From Solimonas sp041612095 (GTDB lineage: Bacteria > Pseudomonadota > Gammaproteobacteria > Nevskiales > Nevskiaceae), in assembly GCA_041612095.1 (NCBI GenBank), contig JBFJJW010000006.1, positions 1 through 34,960 on the forward strand: 34,960 bases of DNA, in the 5' to 3' direction. Both the position numbers and the translations under genes were made by a program. This document shows positions 15,815 through 24,384 of the stretch, in pieces (the stretch's first letter is position 1; every line of letters begins with the position of its first letter). The notes under the pieces were generated by a model. It ran no database searches. It was not told the DNA's origin and was given only the letters and a program-made list of their open reading frames with translations.

Positions 15815-17185
15815 ATGAGTCGTATTGTTGATGCGGTAACCGCCGTCCTGCTGGTTGACGGAGAGCTGCTGGTCGCCCGTCGTCAGCCGTTCCTCCGCGC
15901 CTTCCCCGGCTTTCACGCCTTCCCCGGCGGCAAGGTCGACGCTGAAGACAGTGACGGAGTCGCACTGCCGGGGATCTGTTCGCAACAAGACCCACGCCTG
16001 CTACGCGCGCTGCTGCGCGAGGTGCAGGAAGAACTGAGCTATGACCTGGCCGCCGCAATGCACAGCGGCGAGGTCCTCAGCCTGCGCCATCTGGGCGTGG
16101 CCCTGACGCCACATCCGGCCCCTCTGCGCTTCAACACGCACTTCTTTGCCATCCAGCTGCGTAGCAAGCCGGCACTCACGTACGACCCCCAGGAACTTGC
16201 CGCCATCGACTGGGCAACCCCGGCGTCGTGGCGCGAGCGCTACGAGGACGGACAGCTGCTGGTGGCGCCGCCGACACTGGCGGTCATCACCGCACTGGCC
16301 GCCGAGGGACCCGCCACAACCCACGTGCCCGGCCTGCACTTTGACGAGCGCCCCTACCAGGGGCTGCCGCTGATCGAGATGCAGCACGGCGTGCGCCAGA
16401 TTCTGGTGCGATCAAACACCATTCCGCCCGCACAGCACACCAATTGCTTCCTGTTGGGCGATAGCCAGTCGCATCGCGTACTGGTCGACCCCTCGCCGGC
16501 CGACGCCGCCGAGATGGAGCGCCTGCTGGAGCTGGTCGGCCATTACGGGATTCACGAGATATTCCTGACCCACCACCATCCGGATCACCGCGAACGCGCC
16601 AATGTCATGGCGCGGCGGCTGCAGGTGCCGCTGGGCATGTCCAGCGACACCCAGAACCGGATATTTCAGAAAACCGGCGGGCGCTACTTTGACGACCTGC
16701 CCGCCGTGAACACCTACCGGGAGGGCGATGTGATCTGCCGCTGGCTGGGGCGCGCAGTGCGGGTCTACGAGGTTCCCGGTCACGACGAGGGGCAGTTGGC
16801 GCTGATGCCGGATGACCGCGCCTGGTGCATCGTCAGCGATCTGATCCAGGGCCTCGGCACGGTGGTTATTGCCAAGCCGGAAGGCGACATGCGCAAGTAC
16901 TTCGAATCACTGCGCAGAGTCGTCGCGTTGCAGCCCAAGGCCATCTATCCGTCGCATGGCATGGGGCTGGGCACCGCGTATCGGCTGCAGGAGACGCTGA
17001 ACCATCGCCAGCTGCGAGAAAAGCAGGTGCTGGCGCTGCACCATGCCGGCAAGAGTGTTGCCGAGATGCTGCCGCTGATCTACGCCGATGTGGACCCGCG
17101 CTTGATGCCGCTGGCACAGATGAATATCGAAAGCCATCTCGACAAGCTGCGCGCCGAGGGCGTGATCACCGAGGTGGCCAGCTGA
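15815..17185 (+). CDS. Fusion of Nudix hydrolase and metallo-beta-lactamase-fold hydrolase
   Basis: A 456-residue two-domain enzyme. Residues 1-165 form a Nudix domain with FPGGKVDAED (36-45) and REVQEEL (68-74). The spacing inside the Nudix box is about 16 residues longer than in the classical GX5EX7REUXEEXGU signature. Residues about 190-456 are an MBL-fold domain of the LACTB2 type with zinc ligands HHHPDH (253-258), His323 in PGHDEG, Asp342 in VSDLIQG and His381 in YPSHG. LACTB2 proteins cut RNA, whereas Nudix enzymes cleave nucleoside diphosphate-linked compounds. The combined substrate is unknown. An ATG at 15782 is an alternative start. Confidence 0.88.
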   Translation: MSRIVDAVTAVLLVDGELLVARRQPFLRAFPGFHAFPGGKVDAEDSDGVALPGICSQQDPRLLRALLREVQEELSYDLAAAMHSGEVLSLRHLGVALTPHPAPLRFNTHFFAIQLRSKPALTYDPQELAAIDWATPASWRERYEDGQLLVAPPTLAVITALAAEGPATTHVPGLHFDERPYQGLPLIEMQHGVRQILVRSNTIPPAQHTNCFLLGDSQSHRVLVDPSPADAAEMERLLELVGHYGIHEIFLTHHHPDHRERANVMARRLQVPLGMSSDTQNRIFQKTGGRYFDDLPAVNTYREGDVICRWLGRAVRVYEVPGHDEGQLALMPDDRAWCIVSDLIQGLGTVVIAKPEGDMRKYFESLRRVVALQPKAIYPSHGMGLGTAYRLQETLNHRQLREKQVLALHHAGKSVAEMLPLIYADVDPRLMPLAQMNIESHLDKLRAEGVITEVAS

Positions 17186-17201
17186 ACGGTGCTCGGCGCC
17201 T

Positions 17202-17912
17202 TCAATCCGGCAGCAGGCTCATTCGCAGTTCGGGTTTGCCGTCCTTGAGGTGCTCGATTTTCACCGGCACGTAGTCACGCGACGGCGCCAACCAGTAGCG
17301 GTAGGTCTTCCGCGGATTGTCGACCCGCTCCACCCGCAGCGCCTCAAACCGCCCTGCCGGCGTATCAACGGTTTCGAGACCGATGATCGCGAATCGATAG
17401 CTGCGAATGCTGTCGTCATCGACCAGTGCAAACTCGGCCTCGGGCACTGATGCCTGGTCGGCATTGCGCATGACCCACAGGCGCACGGCCTCGCGGATCA
17501 CGAAGCGATCGTAGGCAAGGCCCGGCAGGCTGCGCTGACTCAAGGTGCCATTGCGCAGCAGGCGCACGGTGTCGGTCTTCCAGTCAAACTCCAACGAGAA
17601 GTTGTCCTTCTTGCGCTTGTCGTTCTGGTAGGAGAAGCGCCGCGCCCGCACCTCGCCGTCGACGATGCAGAACTGACTGGACTCGCTCGGCGCGCCATAG
17701 GTCCAGCGCACCAGCGCGATCGGGTCCGTCGTGGACTCGTATATGTAGCAGTTGTTGCCCATCGGCTGCAGGCGAATGGTGCCGGCACCCAACGGAATGC
17801 TGCCCCACTCGACTTCGTATCGATCGCTGCGTGCGGCCAGCAGATCCGGAGCCGCGCTCGCGGCGCCACTGACCATCAGCACGAGCATCCAAACGACACG
17901 TAACACGCTCAC
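17202..17912 (-). CDS. DUF3108 family exported protein
   Basis: A 236-residue secreted protein with a signal peptide ending near residue 21 (SGAASAAP). DUF3108 features visible are YEVEWGSIPLGAGTIRL near the start, SYQNDKRKKDNFSLEFDW in the middle and ETVDTPAGRFEALRVERV followed by YWLAPSRDYVPVKIEHLKDG near the end. The family folds as an open beta structure reminiscent of lipid-binding LolA-like proteins, but its function is unproven. It starts at a GTG that overlaps the last base of the purN stop (TAGTG), so it is likely translated from the pur mRNA. Confidence 0.88.
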   Translation of the reverse strand: MSVLRVVWMLVLMVSGAASAAPDLLAARSDRYEVEWGSIPLGAGTIRLQPMGNNCYIYESTTDPIALVRWTYGAPSESSQFCIVDGEVRARRFSYQNDKRKKDNFSLEFDWKTDTVRLLRNGTLSQRSLPGLAYDRFVIREAVRLWVMRNADQASVPEAEFALVDDDSIRSYRFAIIGLETVDTPAGRFEALRVERVDNPRKTYRYWLAPSRDYVPVKIEHLKDGKPELRMSLLPD

Positions 17913-18577
17913 TAGAATCCCTCCTCGATATCGCCGAGCCCCAGCGGCTGCTGCAAGCAGCGCCCGCGGAACCAGACTGCGCCCCCATTCAGCGCCAGCT
18001 CGCCGCGCGCAATCCAGGCGATTGCCTGAGGGTAGATGCGAGTTTCAACCCGTTCCATGACCTTGTCGGCCAAGGTGTCTGCATCATCTTGCGCCTGCAC
18101 CGTGAATCCACCCTGAATAATGATGGGACCCCCATCCAATGCCTCGGTCACGAAATGCACGGTTGCCCCATGCTCAGCGTCGCCGTCTGCGAGCACCTGC
18201 CGGTGGGTATGCAATCCAGGGTGGCGCGGCAGCAGCGATGGATGGATGTTCAGCAGCCGCCCTGAATAGCGCTGGGTGAACGCGGCGGTCAGGATGCGCA
18301 TGAAACCGGCCAGCACAACGACATCGGGAGCATGACGGTCGATGGCATCCGCCAACGCCGCGTCGTAGGTTTCCCGGTTCGGGTAGTCGCGATGGGAAAG
18401 CACCGTTGTCGCGATGCCGGCACTGCGCGCGCGCTCCAATCCCGCGGCATCGCTGCGGTTGCTGATCACCATCGCGATGCGCGCCGGAATCCGCCCTGCG
18501 GAGATGCCGTCGATGACCGCCTGCAGATTGCGTCCCTGACCAGAGATCAGGACCACCAGCTTCGCCAACTCAGGCAA
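17912..18577 (-). CDS. purN: Phosphoribosylglycinamide formyltransferase
   Basis: A 221-residue enzyme that transfers a formyl group from 10-formyl-tetrahydrofolate to GAR in purine synthesis. The phosphate loop is SGQGRNLQAVID, slightly changed from the common SGxGSNLQ. The active-site segment NIHPSLLPRHPGLHTHRQ includes the catalytic Asn and His, and HGATVHFVTEALDGGP supplies the conserved Asp. No ATG fits; a TTG at 18577 with AGGACG upstream is the best start and overlaps purM by 8 bases. A second TTG at 18568 is possible. Confidence 0.93.
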   Translation of the reverse strand: MPELAKLVVLISGQGRNLQAVIDGISAGRIPARIAMVISNRSDAAGLERARSAGIATTVLSHRDYPNRETYDAALADAIDRHAPDVVVLAGFMRILTAAFTQRYSGRLLNIHPSLLPRHPGLHTHRQVLADGDAEHGATVHFVTEALDGGPIIIQGGFTVQAQDDADTLADKVMERVETRIYPQAIAWIARGELALNGGAVWFRGRCLQQPLGLGDIEEGF

Positions 18578-19613
18578 AGCGCACGTCCTGCTTGCCCTTC
18601 ACGATCTCGCCGAGAACCCAGGGCTTGGTGCCGGACTTCTTCAGGCTGGCCAAGGTCTTCGCGGCATCCGCCCGGCGCACAATGACGACAAAGCCGATAC
18701 CGCAGTTGAACACGCGATACATCTCGTCCTGGTCAACTCCGCCCGCCTGCTGCAACCAGTCGAAAACCGCAGGCTGCTTCCAGCTCTGAGTGTCAACGAC
18801 GGCACCGAGTTTCTTCGGGAAACAGCGCGGCAGATTGCCGGGAATGCCGCCGCCGGTGATGTGCGACATGCCACGTATCTTGATTCCCTGCTCAAGCAGC
18901 TTGAGCACCGGCTTCACATAGATGTGGGTCGGTGCCAGCAGGGCCTCCGCCAATGTGACCGTGCCGCCGGCGCCCGCCAGCGGCTGGTCCAGCCTGGCCT
19001 TGCGTCGCTTGAGGATGGCCCGAACCAGCGAGTAGCCATTGGAGTGCGGGCCGGATGAGGGCAAGGCGATCATCACGTCGCCGCTCTTGATCGTCGTGCC
19101 GTCAATCAGCTTGGACTTCTCGGCAACCGCGACGCAGAAGCCGGCCAGATCAAAGTCGCCATCCTGGTACATGCCCGGCATCTCAGCGGTCTCGCCGCCG
19201 ACCAGGGCACAGCCTGCCAGCTTGCAGCCCTGGGCAATACCCTTGATGACCTGAGCCGCAACCCGCTGATCAAGCTTGCCCGTGGCGTAGTAGTCGAGGA
19301 AGAACAGGGGCTCGGCGCCGGAAACCAGCACATCGTTCACGCACATGGCCACCAGATCCTGGCCCAGGCCCTGCACCCGGCCGGTATCAATACCCAGGCG
19401 CAGCTTGGTGCCAACCCCGTCGGTGCCGCTGACCAGTACCGGCTGCTTGTACTTCTTGGGCAGGCCGACCAACGCGCCAAAGCCGCCCACCCCGGCCAGC
19501 ACTTCCTTGCGGTGCGTGGACTTCACGATCTTCTTGATGTCGCCAACCAGGGCATCTCCGGCCTCGATATCCACGCCGGCGGCGCGGTAGGTCAAGCCTG
19601 GGGTCTTGCTCAT
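18570..19613 (-). CDS. purM: Phosphoribosylformylglycinamidine cyclo-ligase (AIR synthetase)
   Basis: A 347-residue ATP-dependent enzyme that closes the imidazole ring of AIR in purine synthesis. Its length matches E. coli PurM (345). Conserved segments are TYRAAGVDIEAGD, VSGTDGVGTKLRLG (nucleotide and metal contacts), CVNDVLVSGAEPLFFLDYYA, GCALVGGETAEMPGMY and HITGGGIPGNLPR. It leads the purM-purN-DUF3108 transcript and diverges from the DUF2066 gene, an arrangement common in Gammaproteobacteria. No clear Shine-Dalgarno sequence precedes the ATG. Confidence 0.96.
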   Translation of the reverse strand: MSKTPGLTYRAAGVDIEAGDALVGDIKKIVKSTHRKEVLAGVGGFGALVGLPKKYKQPVLVSGTDGVGTKLRLGIDTGRVQGLGQDLVAMCVNDVLVSGAEPLFFLDYYATGKLDQRVAAQVIKGIAQGCKLAGCALVGGETAEMPGMYQDGDFDLAGFCVAVAEKSKLIDGTTIKSGDVMIALPSSGPHSNGYSLVRAILKRRKARLDQPLAGAGGTVTLAEALLAPTHIYVKPVLKLLEQGIKIRGMSHITGGGIPGNLPRCFPKKLGAVVDTQSWKQPAVFDWLQQAGGVDQDEMYRVFNCGIGFVVIVRRADAAKTLASLKKSGTKPWVLGEIVKGKQDVRFA

Positions 19614-19702
19614 AGCTGGGTTCTCGATTGGCGTATGGGGTGATTGGGCTGGCCATCAGCCAGCGGCTGTTATTTTAGCGTTGCGCCACCCATAATTTCC
19701 GA

Positions 19703-20320
19703 ATGAATCCCGTCTTTCGCGCGTACCTGCTGGCCGTCACCCTCCTCGCCGCGGGCATGGCCGGCGCGCAACCCGCCCTCACCCTGAACCCCTACGAGGC
19801 GCGCGTCCCTGTGGCAGACCAGTCGCTGCCGGCACGTGATCGCGCGCTGCAGGAGGCGCTCACCCAGGTCGTGAACCGGGTCGGCGGCGACGGTGCCGCG
19901 ATTACAGCGGCCGCACTGATCGCACGCGCGCCGCAGCTGGTCCAGCGTTACGGCTACGACGTGGACCCGCTGACGCGGCAACTGGAACTGGTTGCCAGCT
20001 TCGATGCGCGCAGTATCGAAAGCCAGCTGCGGGCCAGCGGCGTCGCCGTCTGGGGGGTCAACGCCGCGCCGGTGGAAGAGGTCCGCCTGAGCATCGACGG
20101 CCTCAGGAGCGCGCAGGACTACGCTGGCGTCATCGCGCGCCTGCGCAGCCTGCCCGGCGTACGCAATCTGCAGGTCGTCAGCGCAAGCGGCGGCCAACTG
20201 GACCTGCGTCTGCGCGCCGAAGGCGGCGCCCAAAGGCTTAGCGGTGCGCTGTATGCCAGCGGCGGCCTGATCCCCGACACGCCGGCGGCGGGCACAGAAC
20301 TCGGGTATCGCCTGCCCTGA
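19703..20320 (+). CDS. DUF2066 exported protein
   Basis: A 205-residue protein with a signal peptide (about residues 1-22, ending MAGAQ). It shows the DUF2066 features YEARVPVADQS and RDRALQEALTQVVNRVGG, followed by QRYGYDV and a C-terminal domain with GVRNLQVVSASGGQLDLRLR. The family is nearly always found next to purM and the PerM permease, as here, but its role is unknown. The stop is two bases before the permease start, so the two are probably co-translated. Confidence 0.9.
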   Translation: MNPVFRAYLLAVTLLAAGMAGAQPALTLNPYEARVPVADQSLPARDRALQEALTQVVNRVGGDGAAITAAALIARAPQLVQRYGYDVDPLTRQLELVASFDARSIESQLRASGVAVWGVNAAPVEEVRLSIDGLRSAQDYAGVIARLRSLPGVRNLQVVSASGGQLDLRLRAEGGAQRLSGALYASGGLIPDTPAAGTELGYRLP

Positions 20321-20322
20321 TC

Positions 20323-21450
20323 ATGGACAGCTCCTTTCGAAGCCAGTGGTGGTGGTACATCGCCGGCCTGCTGCTGTGCGCGGCGCTGTGGCTGCTGGCG
20401 CCGATCCTGACGCCGTTCATCATCGGCGCCGGCCTGGCCTACGTCGGCGACCCGATCGTCGACTGGCTGCAGCGACGCCGGCTGTCGCGCACCGCCGGCG
20501 TCTGCGTCGTATTCCTGGTGCTGACGGTGCTTGGCCTGCTGATCGCCTTGCTGCTGGTACCGATGCTGTACCACCAGGCCGTCGCCTTGCTGAAGAACAT
20601 CCCTGACTGGCTGGCGTGGGTGCAGAACACGGCCTTGCCGCGCCTGGGACTGGCGTTGCCCGATGGCGTACACCTCGATCCGGACGGGCTCAAGCAGATC
20701 GTGACCGAACACTGGTCCAAGGCAGGTAACGTCCTGCAGACGGTATGGGCCAAGGTCTCGCAATCCAGCCTCGCGCTGATCACCACATTTGCGAACCTGC
20801 TGCTGATCCCCATCGTCAGCTTCTATCTGTTGCGTGACTGGGACGACCTGGTCGCCTGGATCGGCCGCGCCATACCGCCGCGTCACCTGCCGCTGACGCG
20901 CCGCCTGACCGGTGAGGCCGACGAGGTCCTGGGCGCGTTCATTCGCGGCCAGCTGTCGGTGATGGCGGTGCTGTCGGTGTATTACGTCCTCGCGCTGTGG
21001 ATGGCCGGCCTGGACCTGGCGCTCCTGGTTGGCGTGATCGTCGGCCTGATCAGCTTCGTGCCGTATCTGGGGGCAATCGTCGGCATCCTGACGGCCGGCG
21101 TAGCGATGCTGGTGCAGACACAGGATCCGGTCTCGCTGCTATGGATCGGCGCCGTGTTCGCGGTGGGCCAGTTTCTGGAAAGCAATATCCTCACGCCGTG
21201 GATGGTCGGTGATCGCATTGGCCTGCATCCGGTCGCGGTGATCTTCGCCATCATGGCCGGTGGCCAGCTGTTCGGGTTCATAGGTGTGCTCGTGGCACTG
21301 CCGGCGGCCGCCGTCATTGCGGTGCTGCTGCGGTATGTCATGCAGCAATGGCTGGCCAGCCCGCTCTATCAGGCCGACGCACCGCCCACCGAGCCGCCAT
21401 CGCCCGAGACCTCGGCAGAATTGCCTGCCACCCCCACCGACCCCTCGTGA
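20323..21450 (+). CDS. perM: AI-2E/PerM family membrane transporter
   Basis: A 375-residue inner-membrane protein with about eight membrane segments. The N-terminal pair (LLLCAALWLLAPILTPFIIGAGLAYVG split by a short turn) is followed by a cytoplasmic-side helical domain (about 85-150). The typical C-terminal block contains GAFIRGQLSVMAVLSVYYVLALW, GLISFVPYLGAIVG and GQFLESNILTPWMVGDRIGLHPV. Family members were proposed to export autoinducer-2 or other small molecules; PerM itself has no settled substrate. The C-terminal about 30 residues are Pro/Thr/Glu-rich. It overlaps hda by GTGA. Confidence 0.92.
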   Translation: MDSSFRSQWWWYIAGLLLCAALWLLAPILTPFIIGAGLAYVGDPIVDWLQRRRLSRTAGVCVVFLVLTVLGLLIALLLVPMLYHQAVALLKNIPDWLAWVQNTALPRLGLALPDGVHLDPDGLKQIVTEHWSKAGNVLQTVWAKVSQSSLALITTFANLLLIPIVSFYLLRDWDDLVAWIGRAIPPRHLPLTRRLTGEADEVLGAFIRGQLSVMAVLSVYYVLALWMAGLDLALLVGVIVGLISFVPYLGAIVGILTAGVAMLVQTQDPVSLLWIGAVFAVGQFLESNILTPWMVGDRIGLHPVAVIFAIMAGGQLFGFIGVLVALPAAAVIAVLLRYVMQQWLASPLYQADAPPTEPPSPETSAELPATPTDPS

Positions 21451-22139
21451 TCGGCTCGCAGTTACCGCTCCCCGTGCAGCTGCGCGACACGGCGAGCTTC
21501 GATACCTTCGTCGCCGGCCCCAACGCCGATGTCGTCACTACCCTGCGGCAGTCCGCTGGATCGGCGCTGCTGTTCGGCCCTTCCGGCAGCGGGCGCACGC
21601 ATCTGTTGCAGGCAGTCTGCCGCGCGCGCGGGGGACGTTACTGGCCGCTGGCGACTCTGCGCGAACTCGGCCCGGAGATACTTGAAGGAGGCAGCGGTCA
21701 GGCGCCACTGCTGTGCCTGGACGATGTCGACGCCGTCGCCGATGACCGGAGCTGGGCATTGGCATTGCTGCGCGTGCTCGACACCTGCCGCAGCGAGGGC
21801 CGCGAACTGCTGCTTTCGTCCACCGCACCGCCGGATCGCTTGCAGCTGGCGCTGCCGGACCTGCGCACGCGCATGTCGGCGCTGCCGGCATTTGGCCTGC
21901 GCCTGCTCGGCGATATCGATCTGCTCCACCTGCTGCAGCAGCGCGCGGCCGCCAAGGGTCTGGCGCTACCCGACGACGTTGCGCGGTGGTTGCTGAACAC
22001 CCAGGCGCGCGGCGCCGGCCCCTTGCTGTCCGCCCTGGAGCGGCTGGATCGCGCCGCACTCAGTGCGAAGCGACGCCTGACCCTGCCGTTTGTGCAGTCC
22101 GTTCTCGCGCCCGCAGCCGCACATAAAGCACCAGACTGA
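21447..22139 (+). CDS. hda: Hda, DnaA-inactivating AAA+ protein
   Basis: A 230-residue DnaA-homologous protein. With the DNA-loaded sliding clamp it stimulates ATP hydrolysis by DnaA and so prevents re-initiation. The N-terminal QLPLP (residues 5-9) fits the clamp-binding motif known in Hda. The Walker A region is GPSGSGRTHLLQA, with Arg in place of Lys as also seen in E. coli Hda; the Walker B region is LLCLDDVDAV. The GTG start overlaps the perM stop. The last 80 bases overlap the end of the DUF2069 gene on the other strand. Confidence 0.93.
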   Translation: MIGSQLPLPVQLRDTASFDTFVAGPNADVVTTLRQSAGSALLFGPSGSGRTHLLQAVCRARGGRYWPLATLRELGPEILEGGSGQAPLLCLDDVDAVADDRSWALALLRVLDTCRSEGRELLLSSTAPPDRLQLALPDLRTRMSALPAFGLRLLGDIDLLHLLQQRAAAKGLALPDDVARWLLNTQARGAGPLLSALERLDRAALSAKRRLTLPFVQSVLAPAAAHKAPD

Positions 22140-22422
22140 CGAAGTCGAGTGCGGCGAGCGCCGCCAGCGTAAAGGCGGGACCTCTCGCCGACAGCTCGGC
22201 CCAGCCCTCTGCCAGCCACAGCGCGCAGTAGAACGCCACCAGCATGCTGGCCCAGGCATGCGTGTACTCGCGACCGCGCAGCAGTCCGGGCAGCGGCAGC
22301 AGCAGCACAAACGCGCCGATCAGCCCCAGCGGCCCCCGGGCATCGGACAACATGATGATGAACAGCGCCAGATGCAGGGTCAGCGCGCTGACCCGCATGT
22401 ACAGACTCAAGGGCCGCCTCAT
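22060..22422 (-). CDS. DUF2069 family membrane protein
   Basis: A 120-residue inner-membrane protein with about four membrane segments, matching DUF2069 in length and layout. Visible features are LTLHLALFIIMLSDARGP, a leucine/proline-rich second helix ending LLRGREYTHAWASMLVAFYCALWLAEGWA, and a last helix ending LYVRLRARER. Its ATG overlaps the wrbA stop (ATGA, 22422-22419), a pairing widespread in Gammaproteobacteria. The C-terminal tail runs antisense to the end of hda. Function is unknown. Confidence 0.9.
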   Translation of the reverse strand: MRRPLSLYMRVSALTLHLALFIIMLSDARGPLGLIGAFVLLLPLPGLLRGREYTHAWASMLVAFYCALWLAEGWAELSARGPAFTLAALAALDFVSLVLYVRLRARERTAQTAGSGVASH

Positions 22423-23024
22423 GGCAGCAGCCTCAATGCAAGCTGCGCGACCCGCCGGCCCAGCGCCTCGCAGAGCCCCTCTTCCTCGGGGCTCAGGGCC
22501 TGTGGCTGATGGCCGACACCGGCTACATGCGAGGCCCCGTAGGGGGTACCCCCGCTGCGCGTGGTGTTCAGAGCCGGCTCGGTAAACGGCAAACCCACCA
22601 GCAGCATGCCGTGATGCAGCAACGGCAACATCATCGACAGCAAGGTGCTTTCCTGGCCGCCGTGCTGGGTGCTGGTCGAGGTAAACGCGGCCGCCGGCTT
22701 GCCGGCCAGGGTTCCGGAAAGCCACAGCGCCGAGGTGCCATCCAGAAAATACTTCATCGGTGCGGCCATGTTGCCGAACCGGGTCGGACTGCCGAGGATC
22801 AGGCCCGCGCATTCCTGCAGATCCCGATGCGAAGCATAGGGCGCGCCTGCCTCTGGCACTGCCGGACCACGCACCTCATGATCGGCCGTCACCGGCGGTA
22901 CGGTACGCAAACGCGCCTGCGCACCGGGTACCGACTCGACGCCGCGGGCAATCAACCTCGCCATGCGCGCCACCGATCCGTGACGGGAGTAGTACAGGAC
23001 AAGGATGTCGGCGGCAGTGCTCAT
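22419..23024 (-). CDS. wrbA: WrbA-type NAD(P)H:quinone oxidoreductase (flavodoxin fold)
   Basis: A 201-residue FMN-dependent quinone reductase of the WrbA family, which reduces quinones by two electrons and limits semiquinone formation. The FMN phosphate loop is YYSRHGSVARMAR near the N-terminus, and the isoalloxazine-binding segment is GSPTRFGNMAAPMKYFLD. A third FMN segment is TSTSTQHGGQEST. The start at 23024 (ATG of MSTAADILVLYYS) fits the family; upstream in-frame sequence is not conserved-looking. It is the first gene of the wrbA-DUF2069 pair and diverges from the LysM lipoprotein. Confidence 0.92.
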   Translation of the reverse strand: MSTAADILVLYYSRHGSVARMARLIARGVESVPGAQARLRTVPPVTADHEVRGPAVPEAGAPYASHRDLQECAGLILGSPTRFGNMAAPMKYFLDGTSALWLSGTLAGKPAAAFTSTSTQHGGQESTLLSMMLPLLHHGMLLVGLPFTEPALNTTRSGGTPYGASHVAGVGHQPQALSPEEEGLCEALGRRVAQLALRLLP

Positions 23025-23079
23025 GATCAATTGATAGTGCGGCGTGCACCGCAGGGTGGAGCGCACTATTCTAGCGGGC

Positions 23080-23793
23080 ATGTCGATTCGACCCACCGCT
23101 GGTCTGACTTGTGTACTCGTGCTGGCCATGGTGCTCGGCGCCTGCGCGCATGCGCCGAAACCGGAAAACCCGACCCCGGCAGCCGTCGCCACGGTGCCGA
23201 ACCCCACGACGGTCCGCCTGCTCAATGCCGCCAACGCGCGCCTCGACGAGGGCCGACGCCTGCTGAAGGACTGGCAGGACCAACGCGAGCTGCAAAGTCT
23301 GTTCGCAGATGCCGAAGCAGCCGCAAGCCGCGGCAATCACCCACAGGCGCAGCGGCTTGCGGACGAAGTGGTGCAACGCACCGACCTCGCGCTTGGCGGC
23401 CACTATCACCACCGTGCGGAGCAGCAGCTGCGCACCGCGCATGCCACCACCGGACTCAGCGACGCGCAGCTGGAGCGCGTGCGCATCGCGGAGCTGGCGC
23501 TGGCCCGCAAGCAAAGCCGCCGCGCCTACGATCTGCTGGTGTCCTTGAACCGGCAACTGACCCAGGATCGTAGCCGCTATACCGTGAAGCCCGGCGACAG
23601 CCTCTGGTCGATCGCCGGGCGCCGCGAGTTCTACGGCAACAGCTGGCTCTGGCCGCTGATCTGGCAGGCCAACCTGGATGTACTGGACCGCCCGGAGCGC
23701 CTGCGTGCCGGCCAGCAACTGACGATTCGCAATCATCCCAGCATTGACGAAGTGGTGAACGCGCTGGCGCTGGCGCACCAGCCTCGCCGCTAG
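23080..23793 (+). CDS. LysM-domain lipoprotein
   Basis: A 237-residue predicted lipoprotein. The signal peptide ends in lipobox LGAC (Cys22), followed by a Pro/Ala-rich linker. A helical middle region (about 45-160) has repeated Ala/Arg/Gln-rich helices that look TPR-like. A C-terminal LysM domain (about 165-217) contains YTVKPGDSLWSIAGR and WLWPLIWQAN. LysM binds peptidoglycan, so the protein probably tethers an envelope surface to the cell wall. No catalytic domain is present. The ATG at 23080 is chosen because it begins the signal peptide directly. Confidence 0.88.
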   Translation: MSIRPTAGLTCVLVLAMVLGACAHAPKPENPTPAAVATVPNPTTVRLLNAANARLDEGRRLLKDWQDQRELQSLFADAEAAASRGNHPQAQRLADEVVQRTDLALGGHYHHRAEQQLRTAHATTGLSDAQLERVRIAELALARKQSRRAYDLLVSLNRQLTQDRSRYTVKPGDSLWSIAGRREFYGNSWLWPLIWQANLDVLDRPERLRAGQQLTIRNHPSIDEVVNALALAHQPRR

Positions 23794-23910
23794 ACTTCAG
23801 CGACAAACGATCGTTGCGGCGGATACCCGCGACGGCTACCCTTGAAATCCAACAAGGCTTGCCGACGCAGCAGGCATGCAGACACTGAATACGGCCGGGG
23901 AGGCCCGCGC

Positions 23911-24384
23911 ATGAAAGCTCATCGTGAACTGCTCAGTCGGTTCTATCAGGCCTTCCAGCAGCGCGATGCCGCGACGATGGGCAGCTGCTATCACGCTGAG
24001 GCCCGATTCTCAGACCCCGCATTTCCGGACTTGGATGCCGCCGGTGTACGCGCGATGTGGGCCATGCTGTGCGCCCGCGCCGCAGATCTGAAGCTGGAGT
24101 ATCGCGACATACTCGCCAGTCAGGCCCAGGGCTCGGCGCACTGGGAGGCCTGGTATACCTTCACCGCAACCGGTCGGCCGGTACACAACATCATCGAAGC
24201 GCGCTTCGAGTTTCGCGATGGCCTGATCCTGCGCCATGTCGACACCTTCGACTTCGCGCGCTGGGCAGGCCAGGCCCTCGGCTTCAGCGGAAAGCTGCTG
24301 GGCGGCACCCGTTTTCTGCAGAACCAGGTACAGAAGCAGGCGGCCGCGAATCTGGCGGCCTGGCGCGCAAAAGATGCGGGCTAG
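23911..24384 (+). CDS. NTF2-like/SnoaL-type protein
   Basis: A 157-residue cytoplasmic protein with a cone-shaped NTF2-like fold predicted from its pattern. A helix LLSRFYQAFQQRDAATMGSC is followed by YHAEARFSDPAFPDLDAAGV. Later strands AHWEAWYTFTATGRPVHN and ARFEFRDGLILRHVDTFDFARWA complete the pattern. Related proteins bind or isomerise small hydrophobic ligands, but none can be named here. GGGGAGG seven bases upstream makes the ATG at 23911 secure. It converges on the transglycosylase gene; the two stops share one CTAG. Confidence 0.85.
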   Translation: MKAHRELLSRFYQAFQQRDAATMGSCYHAEARFSDPAFPDLDAAGVRAMWAMLCARAADLKLEYRDILASQAQGSAHWEAWYTFTATGRPVHNIIEARFEFRDGLILRHVDTFDFARWAGQALGFSGKLLGGTRFLQNQVQKQAAANLAAWRAKDAG

